Shown here piece after piece: positions 13,684-25,849 of a stretch of 64,000 nucleotides of DNA. Origin of the DNA: Hexactinellida sp. DTS-2022 (lineage: Eukaryota > Porifera > Hexactinellida); NCBI GenBank assembly GCA_028753945.1, contig JAPNXP010000006.1, positions 1 through 64,000 of the forward strand, given 5' to 3'. The stretch's first letter is position 1, and each line of letters starts with the position of its first letter. Position numbers and translations under genes: made by a program. A model generated the notes under the pieces. It did no database searches, was not told the origin of the DNA, and saw only the letters and a list, made by a program, of their open reading frames with translations.

Positions 13684-15895
13684 TTATTTGCTCCCTTTCA
13701 GCGATTGAATATGATCAGAAATGAATCCAAAGGAATCTGTTTTAACAGTTTTGGTCGGCTGTTCTCTCTGAATTGGAATCATGGTGGAACAAGTTTGTTG
13801 TGTGGGAGCCGTGTAGTTAGTTAGAATTGATGAATTTAAAGTAGTTAGAGGCACTGGAGTGGCAGTAACACTCGGGGTTCCCATGTCCAGTAGGGGGTCA
13901 AACTCACAGGGCGCCTTGCTTGTTCCTAAACTAATCATGTCAGACAGTCCTGTCGGGCTTGTTCCCCTCTGTGGGATAGCAAACTCCTCGAGTCCTGCGA
14001 TGAGTGTGGGCCCCTCCACCTGGGCAGTGAGCATTCCTTCGAACAGAGAATCCGTAGGCTCTGTTGAGATAAGCGCACTCGCAATGATAGATACTTCCTG
14101 GGTTATAACTTGTTCGTCTGTTTGTATCAGAGTGTTGTTGTCATTATATTCTGTTTGTATCAGAGTGTTGTTGTCATTAGATTCTGTTTGTATTAGAGTG
14201 TTGTTGTCATTATATTCTGTTTGTATTAGAGTGTTGTTGTCATTAGAGCTTGTATGTATTAGAGTGGTGTTGTCATTAGAGCCTGTATGTATTAGAGTGG
14301 TGTTGTCATTAGAGCCTGTATGTATAGGAGTGCTGTTATCAGAGGTGTTACAGGGTATCCCCAGGACGGATATAATCTCCCTGGCCTTCGTCCTGAGAGC
14401 GGGGGACTCTCCCTTGGCAGCCAAACAGCTGATCGCCTCCGCGTGAGCAGCGATGACGTCACCGGTCTGGGCGGGGAAGCTGCGGTAGAGAGCTTCGAGC
14501 GCGAAGAGAGATTTCTAAGACAGGCTATAGATCCCGGGTATCGCTTCACTGAGATTAACTAACCAGTTTGGATCCGGTGCCCTCGGGCCCGAGCAGCGAA
14601 CAGAGCAGCTCGGCCAGCAGACAGCAGTCCAGAGCCCTACACCTACACACCGGTTAGCACTGAGATCACTAAGACTATAGAGACTATAGAGACTCACCTG
14701 ACAGCAAACTCCTCCAGCTCCTGTCGGCTGGGCCTACTCCTGACGCCGCCCTCAGCCGTGAAGGCAGCCACCAGCTGTCTCTCCAGCTGACCCGCCTCCG
14801 CGCGCTCGGGGGCGCCGTTAGACCGGGGCTCCGGTGCCGCGGCTGTGGAGAGGTCCCACTCAGCGCCTGGCGTGCCTAGGGGCTAATTAGTTAAGAGCTG
14901 AGAGATAGGATATAGCAGAGGGGGGGGGAGTACCTGGGGAATGGGGGAAGGATTCGGGGAGACGAGTCTCGAGAGAGGCGGAGTGGGAGCGAGTGGCGCC
15001 GGAGTGGAAACAGCTGTTCTGCGCATACCCGGAGGAAGCGAGGGGCTCAGCCAGACGGCCGGGGTACTCCCGAGAGGAGAACCGGTTGGGGTCCGGGGGC
15101 GGGACCGTGCTGAGCAGGTCCGACACCTTCTCCGAGACCAGAGATATAATCCCGGAGCTGCTGGAAGATCTGTTCTGCACGAAGTGAGGGTTACCTGTCA
15201 AACAGCTGATTAGTTAGACAGCTGACTAGTTAGACAGCTGACTAGTCAAACAGTTGTTTAGTTAGACAGCTGTTTAGTTAGACAGGTGATTAGTTAGACA
15301 GATGATTAGCTGAACAGCTGTTAGGCTACTAACCGAAGCCCTGGTACTGTGTCCGTTGGTAGGAGGGGGCGGCGAGTGCGCTGGCGGGACCTGAGAGGGG
15401 GGCGGATAGGGGGAGGGGGCGACTGGTTTCCTCGAAGAGAACTTCCAGGAGAACAGCTGTTGCCTCTCGGAGGCGCGCGGAGTCGAGAGGGGCCTGTGGG
15501 TCCAGGAAGGAAGCGACGGCTTTCAGCTTGTGTTCCTCTTTCTGGAGGAGCGGCTGGAACTCGGGGTCCCCCTTGGTGACGAGTTCCTAGCAGAGCGTAA
15601 CACGGGGGGGGGGGGCTATAGGGGGCTATAGGGGGCAATAGGGGGTACCTACCTGTAGCAGACGGACGGCCTTAATGCGGGAGTGCAGAGACTTGGAGGC
15701 GGCCTGTGCTATGTCTAGGAGGTGCTCCATGAGGTGCACGCACTTCTGTCGACTCACGAATGAGATGGAGACCACGCGTTGGGAGAGGTGCGGGGGCGTG
15801 GGGCTAGCGTCCGCGTGCGTTGCGGCCATTAGCACCGGGAAGTCGGAGAGGTTGGAGACCTTGTCTCTGAGGGAATATACCCCCGAATTCAGCAT
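13684..15895 (-). CDS. TEPSIN: Tepsin (AP-4 complex accessory protein), 6 exons
   Basis: Exons on the minus strand: 15653-15895, 15334-15586, 14934-15194, 14698-14875, 14564-14636, 13684-14514. Phases join to 612 aa. Exons 1-2 encode an ENTH/VHS-like helical domain (residues about 10-165), followed by the family signature TQYQGFGN at the exon 2/3 junction. Tepsin is the cytosolic coat accessory of the AP-4 trans-Golgi adaptor. Its known AP-4 binding motifs are LFxG[M/L]x[L/V] (for beta4) and a C-terminal S[A/V]F[S/A]FLNA-like motif (for epsilon). Here LFEGMLT lies at about residues 493-499 and SFGFISD at about 597-603. Between them and the second VHS-like region is a 10-residue tandem repeat rich in N, D, T, L and I. 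The start is the first ATG after an in-frame stop. UBA1 ends 124 bp upstream. Identification rests on domain order and both motifs; I am confident. Confidence 0.88.
14119..14313 (-). repeat. 30-bp coding repeat in tepsin tail
   Basis: About 6.5 copies of a 30-bp unit encode [S/Y]NDN[N/T]TLI[Q/H]T in the last tepsin exon. Copies differ by a few substitutions only, so copy number probably varies between individuals. It sits in the disordered linker before the AP-4 binding motif and would lengthen that linker. Confidence 0.9.
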
Positions 15896-16019
15896 GCTAA
15901 CGGTCCGTTCGAAACATTAGTTAGGCACTGGTCATTTGGGATATAATAACGGCAGTCAATAGGTATAAGCACTACTCTCTAAATACACTATACAGTCTAC
16001 ACACACTAGCTAATACAGT

Positions 16020-19000
16020 CTACCTAAAGTCGTACTTAATGTACGGGACCTCGACGTCATTGCCGTCCGGGTCGTCGCAGCACATTTCCAGCACAAGCGA
16101 GCTGAGATACTCGGGAATAGGCTTCTTAGTCACAGTCTCTACTACCTTGGATACGCTAGGGGCACATAGGAATGTGGTAACATGAGTAGACAAGGTGTTA
16201 AAATTTGAAACTATACCTCATTTCCCTTCGCTCTTTCTTTTTCTGTTCTGCGGTGAAGAACGCGAATATGAGCGCCACTCCCTGGGACAGCATAGTCAGT
16301 TTCAGCTTGTACTTATCCTATACACACATTCCTAAGTACCGTACAGGTAACCATGCAGCCCACTTACCCGGAACATGTCTATGAGCTCTCCCAGAGTCAT
16401 TTCCCCCTCGGGCCTCCGTCCGTCTATCTCGAACCTGTCCCAGAGAGTGAACTCGTTCTCGTAGTACTGCGTGGATACCGGGTAGTCAATTGGAATGCAG
16501 GATAACCAATCAGCTTACCTTCTTCTTGGGAGCTAGGATCGGGTCGGAGAAGGCGAAGAAGGGCAGCGCCAGGTTGAAGAATGCGTTCTTGTAACTCTCG
16601 GGGTCTATCTTGTCCCGAGTGCGTCCCTGGTCCCTGACCAGCTTGTACAGCTCCAGACACACGAGTCCCACCACTGCGGCGGTGGTGGTCGCGATGGCTG
16701 GGATTATCTTCCCGGCTATTCCCTTGCTCCGGTGCTTGTCCGCCGGCTCGATCTGGTAGTTGCCCGCTCTAAGGTTAGAGCATGACGTCACGAAGTCTAT
16801 GTGGTGGTTGCTATCGTCGTCCTATTGAATGCAGTTAATCCTATGCTACACAGGGGGGTAGGGTACCTTCTCGAAGTCGAGAGCGGAGATGGAGAGTCCC
16901 TCCGGCGGCGCCAGGGCCCGCAGCCCCTGCGAGACGGTTTGCACATCCGTGTCGCCGGTGGGGCCGCTCAGCTCCTGGGCCTCCTGGTCCGTGGTGGCGA
17001 TCTTCACACCTTCCCGCGGCTTAAACGCCGGCACCGACACCTGCTCCGCCAGAGACACTATCTGCTCCCTGGTTACGCCCTCCGTAGGAATGCAGTGACT
17101 GGCCGCGTACAGGAGAGCCGCAGACTCCACGAAATCGACGTGCAGCGCCTAGAAAGGTGTTAGTTCCGGTTTATAGTTCCTATTGTACCTACAACCTACC
17201 GAGGAGGGGTCGTAGCAGGCGGGGGTGGGGCAGCGCTTGGTGCCGGACCAGAAGAGGGCCCCCTCCGTGGTGAGGTGGTCCGGCGGGAAGTTGAAGAGCA
17301 GCTGACTTATCTGGGAGCAAAACAGATCCTCGAACTGGAGCCGCGCCCAGGCCACACAGTCGGGAAACCCGCGAGGGCACTTGTGCAGAATTAGTTTCAG
17401 TTCCGATAACGTCATGGCTGGAACTGACCCGGGCAGCTTTAGCACACTCTCTATGTAGTCAGGCTCCCTAGGGACAGGATACGGTCAATACGGTCAATAG
17501 GGGACAGGGTGAATAGGATAGCTCACCCCTTGAGTTGGGAGAATAGTTTCCCCGGGCGACAGAAGAACCCCTCGAACAGGTCGCGCGCCCACTGCACTGT
17601 GTGCTGTATGGCGCTGGGGAAGTGCTTGAGAGTGCATATCGGATAGTCCGTCTCGGGGGGGTCGCTGCTGGACGCGTACGACTCGGTGAGGAAGGGGAGC
17701 ACCACCTGCACGTTCCCCTTGGTCCCGAGGGTCCCGCTGTCCAGCAGAGGCAAGTGGTAGTACACGCAGCGCCGGTCCATGTACATTCCTAGCGGACAAC
17801 CGGTAACGGAAAATGTAAAATTACAGCTGTGCCGACAGTATGATGTACATGGGAGCACTATATTAAGGTGGTTGGTAGTGCCTCCAAAATCTTGATGTCG
17901 GCACATGTGTAATTTTAGATTTTTCGTCAAGTAATCGCCACTAAACAGGTGATAAACCATTCCAGAAAGGTGTTTCGAATGGCTACGATCCTTATTCCTA
18001 GTATACACTAGGGGACCAGAGGCTACATATACTCACTGGCATCCACATTGTCCAGGGCATTAGCCACGCCCGAGAGCCGCGAGAAGAACTTGTCGTCGTA
18101 AGTCGCCTCGGTCTCTGCCCCGACTCTATTCTGGTGCGCCTCCACATTAAGAGCCGGGTTCATCTTACGGACAGCCGCGACCGCCACTGCGCTCTTGTTG
18201 CTCTACACACAGCATAGGTTATAGGGACAGCTGACAGCATAGGTTATATGTTATAGGGAAAGAGGGTACTCACCCCCATGTCCCAGGGCCTGAATAGGAA
18301 CTGCCTATTGAGGTTGGACCGCTCTATGATGTCCATGTCCGTAACGACTACGCTCCCCGCGGGCCCGCACCCCAGGCCCATCATAGCGAAGTTCTTAAGC
18401 AGCTCGCAGCCCAGCGCCCCGGCGCCCACTATAAAGTAGCGCTGCTCCTCAAGCTTAGACTGGAACTCCGCGCCGAACACAAGTCTCTGCTTGCTGTATC
18501 TGTCAGCCTATTGGAGAGCTAGCTGTAATGCGTAGTACAGGGGATATGGCATGCTATTATATCCGGTGTTCTTATACCCTGTGTTCTTATACCCTGTGTT
18601 CTTATAACCTGTGTTCTTATAACCTGTGTTCTTATAACCTGTGTTCTTATAACTGTCATGTTCTTATAACCTGTGTTCTTATACCGACTTGCTATTATAC
18701 CCTGTGTTCTTATACCCTGTGTTCTTATAACCTGTGTTCTTATACCCTGTGTTCTTATACCGACTTGCTATTATACCCTGTGTTCTTATAACCTGTGTTC
18801 TTATATCCTGTGTTCTTATAACTCACGGGTATCTCCGGCTGGTCGAAAGGAAGGCTGTCGTCAGAAGGCAGGCACTCCAGTGCGTCGTAGAATAGGAACT
18901 GCTTTATTGGCATAAACTTTCCTGTGCAGGACTTAACGACCTCCTGCGCTGCCAGGCCCCCCAGGAAGGACACCAGCGGCATCAGCTCGCCCCGACTCAC

Positions 19001-20714
19001 GAACGCCAGTTTCTCCACCAGCCCCTTGTCCAGTTCCGGCTGTCCCTCCGGCCCCGCGGCCCTCAGTCCCTCCGCCAACCCCACCAGCACCGCCGCGTCC
19101 TCCTATAGATAAACAGCTGATTCTAGCGAACAGCTGATCCTAGCTAATCAGCTGGCAATATGTTACCTTGTTGTAGGGTCGGGGCAGCTCTCCCTGCTTG
19201 CACAGGAACTCGTCTAACGCCTAGACAGACGGAGTAGCACATTCCTATCGCACATAGCGTAACTAACCTGGAACGCGACCAGCAGCTTGGCCGGCCGGTC
19301 GAACTTAGCATAGTCGGTTATTTGGAACTCGGGATCCTTCAGGGACTCCCTCATGCTTTTCTACAAATAGAAAACAGCTGATCCGTGCATAGCGAGCGGG
19401 TTAACTCACGAATTGCAGGGTCACCGGTGGCTTAACTTCCGTGGCTATCCCGCCCCCCTTGTACTCGCCCAGCTGAGAGGTGTCGCCAATCGAGAAGGAG
19501 TAGGGCGTGAGGACCGTGATCTCCCGGGGCTCGCAGCTGTTCAGCTCGCTCATGCCGGACACCTCTCGGAACACAACCCGGTCCCCCGACTCCAGGTCGT
19601 GTCTGGTGTCCTCGTTGCATAGCACCACGCCCTCAGCGTCCCGCGACACGTGCTGCACGATGCAGGAGCTGGGGTGCTCCCCGTTCTTGTCAACAACAAC
19701 AAAGTCGGAGCCGAAGTCGCAGAATATATTCCTACAGCGGCGGTTAGCTAGTGACGTCACAACAACAGCACACACAGTCTGTTCTCTCTAATTGTCCTCT
19801 TTTTTATTAGTCCACTCATTACTTTGTCCAAATCAACTATTTATATATGTGCAATAGTTCATATTCTCTAATAGTTCACGTTGGCTCAATTGTCCACTGG
19901 TGGATTATTAGAGAGAACAGCACATACCCGAATAGTCCGTAGCTGTTTGTGGAAATGAATCTAATTCCTCGCGCGTGACACAGGTCTCCGACTCTCAGCT
20001 GCTCGCGGAAAGTGGCGTCGCACAGCACCACCACCTACGACACGTCACAACAGATAGCAACCGGAACTAACTATCTGTAACCGGAACTAACTCTGAACTC
20101 TGCCAGCTTGCTCTCGCTCAGCTCCCCCTCCAGAGGCTGCACCTGCACGTAGCTATTCAGCTCCGCCAGCTGACTGCTCACGGCCCGGCAGCGAGACACC
20201 CCCAGCTGACTCTCGGTGAGCAGGAAGTTCCCGCTCAGGTCCCCAAGCTCCGCGGGGGTCGGGTCCCACAGAGAGACGGCCCGCGGGCCCGCCAGGATCA
20301 CGTTCTTAGCTACGGACAGCAGTCAGCTGATTGCTGCTGCTATTTAATACAACAGCTGTACTCACCTATCTCCACGCCCAGGGCCCGCAGCCCGCAGATA
20401 AGCACACGCGTCTCCAGGATGAGCTTCATAGCCTCGTGTCCCAACACATATCTACAGACAACAGATGGTATGACACTTAAACAGTTAAACAGCTAAACAG
20501 TTAAACAGTTAAACAGCTAATTAATAAATCTGTTGATCAGTTAAACAGCTGACTAGTTAAACAGTTAAACAGCTAAACAGCTGACTAGAAATGAGAACTC
20601 ACAGCTGACGCGAGTACAGATCTTCGTCTATTTTCTTGCTGTAGTCCTCCATCTCTACCTAGATACGGAATAGGAACAGAGGAATGCAGAATAGAGACTC
20701 ACGTCTGTAGCCAT
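16020..20714 (-). CDS. UBA1: Ubiquitin-activating enzyme E1 (UBA1 type), 18 exons
   Basis: Minus-strand exons: 20703-20714, 20603-20658, 20366-20451, 20092-20309, 19928-20034, 19410-19731, 19268-19360, 19167-19220, 18827-19102, 18274-18507, 18037-18202, 17527-17788, 17200-17467, 16867-17148, 16519-16821, 16368-16466, 16217-16317, 16020-16155. They join to 1,024 aa, close to animal UBA1. The enzyme adenylates ubiquitin with ATP and transfers it as a thioester to its own cysteine and then to E2s. Visible: [12 protein letters not shown] at the N terminus, the nucleotide loop [19 protein letters not shown] (about residue 436), [10 protein letters not shown], the catalytic cysteine in [12 protein letters not shown] (about residue 593) and the E2-binding ubiquitin-fold end [11 protein letters not shown]. 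That end favours UBA1 over UBA6. The first exon codes only MATD. The enzyme appears intact. Confidence 0.96.
17807..17925. mobile_element. Short MITE in a UBA1 intron
   Basis: Ends read as gtaaaattacagctgtgccg and, inverted, cggcacatgtgtaattttag. An internal gcactatat...tagtgcctcc pair matches the element next to the satellite. It lies entirely inside the intron between the exons at 18037-18202 and 17527-17788. Confidence 0.7.
18559..18832. repeat. 15-bp minisatellite filling a UBA1 intron
   Basis: About 17 copies of a unit like CTGTGTTCTTATAAC, with variants carrying CCC or CGA. It begins with atatccggtgttcttatacc, which matches the 3' end of the GGTTATAAGAAC element family found in the plexin introns, so the array probably grew from such an element. 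It ends directly at the 5' splice site of the exon 18827-19102. Both strands show spurious Cys/Tyr-rich open frames. Confidence 0.9.
19775..19920. mobile_element. MITE with CTGTTCTCTCTAAT termini
   Basis: Inverted ends ctgttctctctaattgtcc and attattagagagaacag enclose about 145 bp inside a UBA1 intron. A second copy lies at 39,709-39,840. The middle repeats half-motifs such as tccactcattactttgtcc and gtccactggtgg. No coding capacity. Confidence 0.85.
20465..20590. repeat. Short tandem repeat in UBA1 intron 2
   Basis: Degenerate 9-11-bp units of the type TTAAACAGCTAAACAG run through the intron between exons 2 and 3. They are rich in CAGCTG. Confidence 0.8.
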
Positions 20715-21023
20715 GGTGTCGTGCTCTGGAATGTGGGAGTTCTGGTTAGGGGAGTGCACTCGTCTGCGCTTGACTCTATCGGCCAGAATGCTAGCTAGCA
20801 AATCTAATAGCTAAACAGTCTAACAGCTAAATAGCTAAACAGCTAAACAGTCAAACAGCTAAACAACTAAACAGCTAAACAGTCAAACGGGTAAACAGCT
20901 AAACAGTCAAACGGTCAAAAAGTCAAACGGGTAATCAGTTGAACAGCTGATTGGGTAGTTCCGAACTTGAATAGATTAATAGCTGAATACAAAACGCATA
21001 TAAATGAATTCTAAAAATAGCTC
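20715..21023. other. UBA1 5' flank with AAACAGCTAAACAGTC repeats
   Basis: This 309-bp gap separates the UBA1 start codon from the dystroglycan stop codon. Positions about 20,810-20,945 are degenerate repeats of the same AAACAGCT/AAACAGTC type as in UBA1 intron 2. The UBA1 promoter should lie here. I see no TATA box or other clear element. Confidence 0.6.
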
Positions 21024-24000
21024 TCATATCAAAGGAGGCGGGGGCTGCCCTAGCAACCACCTCTCCTCCTCAGGAATGTGCGCAATGTCCCCAGGGAGCA
21101 CCGTGGCTCTCCGGGGCTTGTTGGGCACCGGTCGATCTGTGTCCATGACGACGGGTCTCCTCTTGAGGAATGCCTTCCTCTCGGCGTGTGAGAGCCCGGT
21201 ATAGCGGCGGTGTCTATAGCAGCCGCAGAGCGCCAGACAGCTGATTAGCAGGCAGAGCGACAGCAGCGCCGCCAGGACCGGGGCCACCAGGGGGGCCAGA
21301 GGGGGCGACAGGGGGGCGGAGAGGGACGGGAGGGGGGCAGGGGAGGGGGCGGGGCGGCCCGACAGACAGACACCCTGCCCCTCGGCAGCGGCACTCAGCA
21401 GCAACGGGTACTCAGGCTCTGCGGTTAGAATATAAACAGAATACAGACACACATACGGGAATACTCACCGAAAGCTGCGATGAATTCCTTTGTGTAGGAC
21501 CCGTTGCTGAGCTGTATCTTCCCCTGTATTCCCAGGAGCGAGGAGCAGTCCCTGGTCCGCTCCTGGCCCAGGAAGGACACGCGAATAACCGTGGATCCGT
21601 TCGCGAGCCCCAAAAGCCGGATCTCGGTCCCGGCCACTGCGGCAATTCGCGCCGAGAAATTCAGCTGAGCCGAGATTCCCAGCGCCAGCACAGAACTCAG
21701 GTCCGTAGCTATGGTTACACTCAGGGAATGTATGGGATAGGCGAACAGCTCCGGGAGGACGGTTATGACGTCAGCGGCCGATTGGCCGGCGGAATCTGCG
21801 CCGATAAGAGCTACGTAGAAAGCAGTCCCGCCCGAATCTAAGGGGGGAAGTGATTGGCCTACAGAGCTGTTCTAAAAATAGAATAACTAACCAATCGGCG
21901 GGAGCATCACCAGCTGGTATTCAGTCCCGACTGCGGATAGAAACAACCAATCAGGAACCTCCCCGACCGAGGCGGCCAGAGAGAGGGCTATGGGCCCGCC
22001 CTCCGGGTCGTAGAACGTGTCGCTAGGGATGGTGTAGTGGAATGTAACACCTGGAGACGGTGTCAAAGCGGAGAGGCGCTTGGAGAGAACCACTGGGAGA
22101 TTGGGCGCCGGACTTGTCGTAGGGACAGCAGAACTGGTGACAGGTACCACGGATGAGGTAGATAAGAATGGTAACACGGATGAGGTAGTTGATATAGATC
22201 CCAGGGATGATGTAGTTGTGGAGGTAGATAAGACAGGTACTATGGATGAGGTAGATATAACAGGTATTATTGAGGAGCTGGACGGTATAACCTGAAGGGA
22301 AGAGGTTTCAATAGGTGTCAGGAGAGAAGATTGGAAGCTGGATAGTGACGTAACAACTGGTGCAGAGGAAGTAGCAGCAGTGGAGTACAGTGATGACGTC
22401 ACAGCTGATGACGTCACAGCTGATGAGGTGACAAGAGAAGACAGTGTGAATGTAGAGGAAGAGGTGACAGGGATCGCAACAGTGGGAACGACAGAGGAGA
22501 GCTGTGAGGAAATTAAGCTAGATGATGGAACAGCTGATGGGGTAACGGAAGGAACAGCTGATAAGCTAGAAGATATAACAGCTGATGGGCTAGATGATCG
22601 AACAGCTGATGGGCTAGATGATCGAACAGCTGATGGGGTAATTGATGGAACAGCTGATGGGCTAGAAGATATAACAGCTGATGGGCTAGATGATCGAACA
22701 GCTGATGGGGTAATTGATGGAACAGCTGATACCATAGGGGATGGAACAGCTGATGGGGTAACGGAAGGAACAGCTGATAAGCTAGAGGATATAACAGCTG
22801 ATGGGCTAGATGATCGAACAGCTGATGGGGTAATTGATGGAACAGCTGATACCATAGGGGATGGAACAGCTGATGGGGTAACGGAAGGAACAGCTGATAA
22901 GCTAGAGGATATAACAGCTGATGGGCTAGAAGATATAACAGCTGATGGGCTAGATGATCGAACAGCTGATGGGCTAGATGATCGAACAGCTGATGGGGTA
23001 ATTGATGGAACAGCTGATACCATAGGGGATGGAACAGCTGATGGGCTAGAAGATATAACAGCTGATGGGCTAGAAGATCGAACAGCTGATGGGCTAGAAG
23101 ATCGAACAGCTGATGGGGTAATTGATGGAACAGCTGATGGGGTAATTGATGGAACAGCTGATACCATAGGGGATATAACAGCTGATGGGCTAGAAGATAT
23201 AACAGCTGATAAGCTAGGGGATTTAACAGCTGATACCATAGGGGAAGGAACAGCTGATGGGCTAGAGGAAGGAACAGCTGATACCATAGGGGTTATAACA
23301 GCTGATAAGCTAGGAGATATAACAGCTGATGGGGTAGTGAGTGATCGGGTTAACAGAGGCAGTATGGTTGAGGAGAACTCGGCTTGTAGGGAGGAGAGCT
23401 CAGCTGACTGGGAGTCTATGACAGCTGAGACGGAGGCGATATGCTCCGAGAGAGAAGAGAGCTGAATGGCATGAGACTCAATGCTGGAATCAATAGTAAG
23501 CAGAGAGGAGGATACTATAAATAGAATAGAGGTGTTAAACGGTAGGGAACTGGTCGCTAGGGTAGGAAACATGAATGTGGGGGTTATGGGTAGGGAGCTG
23601 GTCGCTAGGGTAGGGGGTAGGAATGTTGCAGAGAGACGTATAGAACTCGTTAGGGGAACAGATAGGAATGTGGAGGAGACAGGTAGGGAACTGGTTACCA
23701 GACTGGTAGAAAGGAATGCTGAAGAGAGAGACGGAAAAATGGTTGTAAGGAAGGAAGATAGGAACGTGGGAGCAATGTGGATAGAACTGGTTGCTATGGA
23801 GGAGGACAGGAATGTAGATAGTGGTATGGAGCTGGTTGCTACGGATGAAGATAGGAATGTGGATGAGGGCGGCTCTACGGTCTCTGTGTTTAACAGCTGT
23901 ACCTCGAGGGGCCCGGGCACCAGCTGGGAGAGCGGGGCGTAGCGGCGGCGCCGGAGCCACGGGGGCTGCGGGGAGAACAGCGACTGCAGGAGGACGGCCC

Positions 24001-24702
24001 CGGGGACAGGGGACAGGGACAGGGGCTCCCAGAGGAGACAGGAGAGCGTGAGGGACACCAGGGGGGCGGAGGGGGCGAGGGTACCGTTCTGAGGGTCTCG
24101 GGAGAGCAACTGGTGCTCTGAGGAGAGCAGTCGCTCCAGAGAGGAGAGCCGGGGCTGAGAGGGGAACAGCGGGGACACCAGCTGGAGGAGGGACACCCGC
24201 GCTAAGGGGGTCAGGGTGCTAGGGGGCGGGAGGGAGGGGAACACGTAGAGTGCCTCCAGGCGCGGCGAGAAGGGACCGCAGGGGGCCTCATAGCCCCCTG
24301 GACAGACACGGGGTCTGATATCTACCGACAGGAGTCTGAAGGTGCGGGAGAGAGAGAGCTGCAGCCTGAGGGTCTGTGTGCCGGTGTCCCCCTCGAGTGG
24401 CACGCCCAGGAGCCGCCACCCCGACACCTCGAGCCACCGGGGCGCTCGGCGGGTCCCCAGTCTGAACACCTAGAGACAGAGCTGTAACGGGACGGGAGTA
24501 TGACCACATTCCTTACCTGCAGGGTGTCGTTAGGGAGCAGCGCGCGGGGGAAATACTCGGGTTTTATAAGAAATGAAAAGAGGCGGCCTTGCACTGCGCA
24601 CAAATCCGGCAATCTCTCCTCGGAAGTATACATTCCTGAGCGGGCCCCTGGCAACCATGTGCATGCTATAAATAGCATCAGAAGGGCAGCAGCATTCCTC
24701 AT
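21024..24702 (-). CDS. DAG1: Dystroglycan, 4 exons, mucin-like repeat region
   Basis: Minus-strand exons 24517-24702, 21892-24469, 21469-21837, 21024-21418 join to 1,175 aa. Order: signal peptide (about residues 1-22), N-terminal region, a long Ser/Pro/Thr/Val tract with an 8-residue repeat, a dystroglycan-type cadherin-like segment (GVTFHYTIPSDTFYDPEGG), a SEA-like segment, one transmembrane helix (about APVLAALLSLCLLISCLALC) and a short basic tail. Vertebrate dystroglycan is cut between Gly and Ser inside its SEA-like fold. Here LLGLANGSTVIRV aligns with that site, and the following conserved cysteines (DCSS, GVCL) are kept. The tail CYRHRRYTG...AFLKRRPVV resembles the beta-dystroglycan juxtamembrane region. 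The protein links laminin-type ligands to the cytoskeleton. The tail stops at QPPPPLI and has no PPxY dystrophin-binding motif. An epsilon-sarcoglycan relative is less likely, because that family has no mucin tract or SEA-like segment. Confidence 0.85.
22520..23336 (-). repeat. 24-bp mucin-type coding repeat, about 33 copies
   Basis: Inside dystroglycan exon 2 a 24-bp unit encodes SAVxSxxP-like octapeptides (SAVRSSSP, SAVPSITP, SAVPSPMV, SAVISSSL). Most units carry CAGCTGAT on the plus strand. Higher-order blocks are repeated almost exactly (for example 22,735-22,790 and 22,855-22,910), showing unequal exchange. The residues are suitable for dense O-glycosylation. The opposite strand is also open for 361 codons only because the repeat lacks stops. 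Confidence 0.95.
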
Positions 24703-25849
24703 GCCGGGAGTGTAACTAAGGTAGCTCGGAGCCTACAGAAGTAACCCGAGTAGTAAGGCATAAATAAATACACCCGAAGTGGCCTATAATTAGAATAGTG
24801 CATATGTCAAGGGTAAAGTTAATCCTAATGGAACTAAATATGGAACTAAATATGGAACTAATAAGCCGTGGGCCTGGTTGCAGTATTTATTCTTAGGACA
24901 CACGACTGAATATCAAATATTAGGTAGAACAGAAAATATGAACTGCTTTAGAATGAGTTGATTTGTGCGCTAAATAAAGTCATTGCATTGTGTATTTTGT
25001 AGAAGTGTTGGCATGTTTGTTGCAGAAAAGATAAATCCTACTTTACGCGCCTGAATAAAGCACGACTAGAATGACTAACTCAGCCCAAATTCCATCTGTC
25101 ACTATTCGTATCCATAGTAGGAATAGCATACAATGTGGTAACTACTAACAAACAACGCTCAAAGTAAACATAGCATTCCTATGGATTGTAGGTGAAAACA
25201 AGGATTGTTCAAAATGTAAAGATGTCAATATGTGATTTAGAAAAAATTTAAAATTCCTTCAGATCCATAGTGAACTAGAATAATTTGTTGTTATTTATTA
25301 AATTAAATAATAAATTCTAGCAAATTTGATGTTTAGCCACCTTCCATGATGCAAGACTTGCATATGCAATATGTTTATATTATGTTGCAAATTCAGTGCT
25401 TTGTGATAACTTAATAATAATTTAGACCCAACATACATGTTATGCAGAGTTCATAAGTTTAAGGTGTTAACTTAATTAATGAATCAATATTATTCAAATC
25501 AGAATAACATTTCCATATCTACAAGGTACTTTTCCTTTTAGACAATAATAATTATATTATTTGCAATACGTAATAGGGTCCACAAGAGCTTAGGAAGCCT
25601 AATTGAATTAAATTGAAATTATTATTATTGCGAGTGCACTGATCACGGGGCAATAATTATAGGTAGTTTTGTAATACAATATTTTCAGTCCCTCATTTGA
25701 TATATTTTCTGTACTTTACACACAAAATAATTTCTACTTTCAATGTAGGGAAGTTTTGCTCTACTCCCCTTGCCAAATTAAAGGTAATTTCCTGGAGGAT
25801 TATCCTTATTCAAACAAAATATTAAGTAAGCAACTTATTCAATGCATTG

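Noticed and set aside
13859-14446. 195-aa plus-strand open frame with a VCIRVLLSL repeat
   Set aside because: Antisense of the tepsin 30-bp repeat; no family similarity or splice structure.
18528-18915. Cys/Tyr/Leu-rich plus-strand frames
   Set aside because: They are translations of the UBA1 intron minisatellite.
22380-23465. 361-aa acidic open frame on the plus strand
   Set aside because: It is the antisense of the dystroglycan mucin repeats; the minus frame has a signal peptide, domains and matching splice sites.
23481-23942. 153-aa plus-strand open frame
   Set aside because: Antisense shadow of dystroglycan exon 2.
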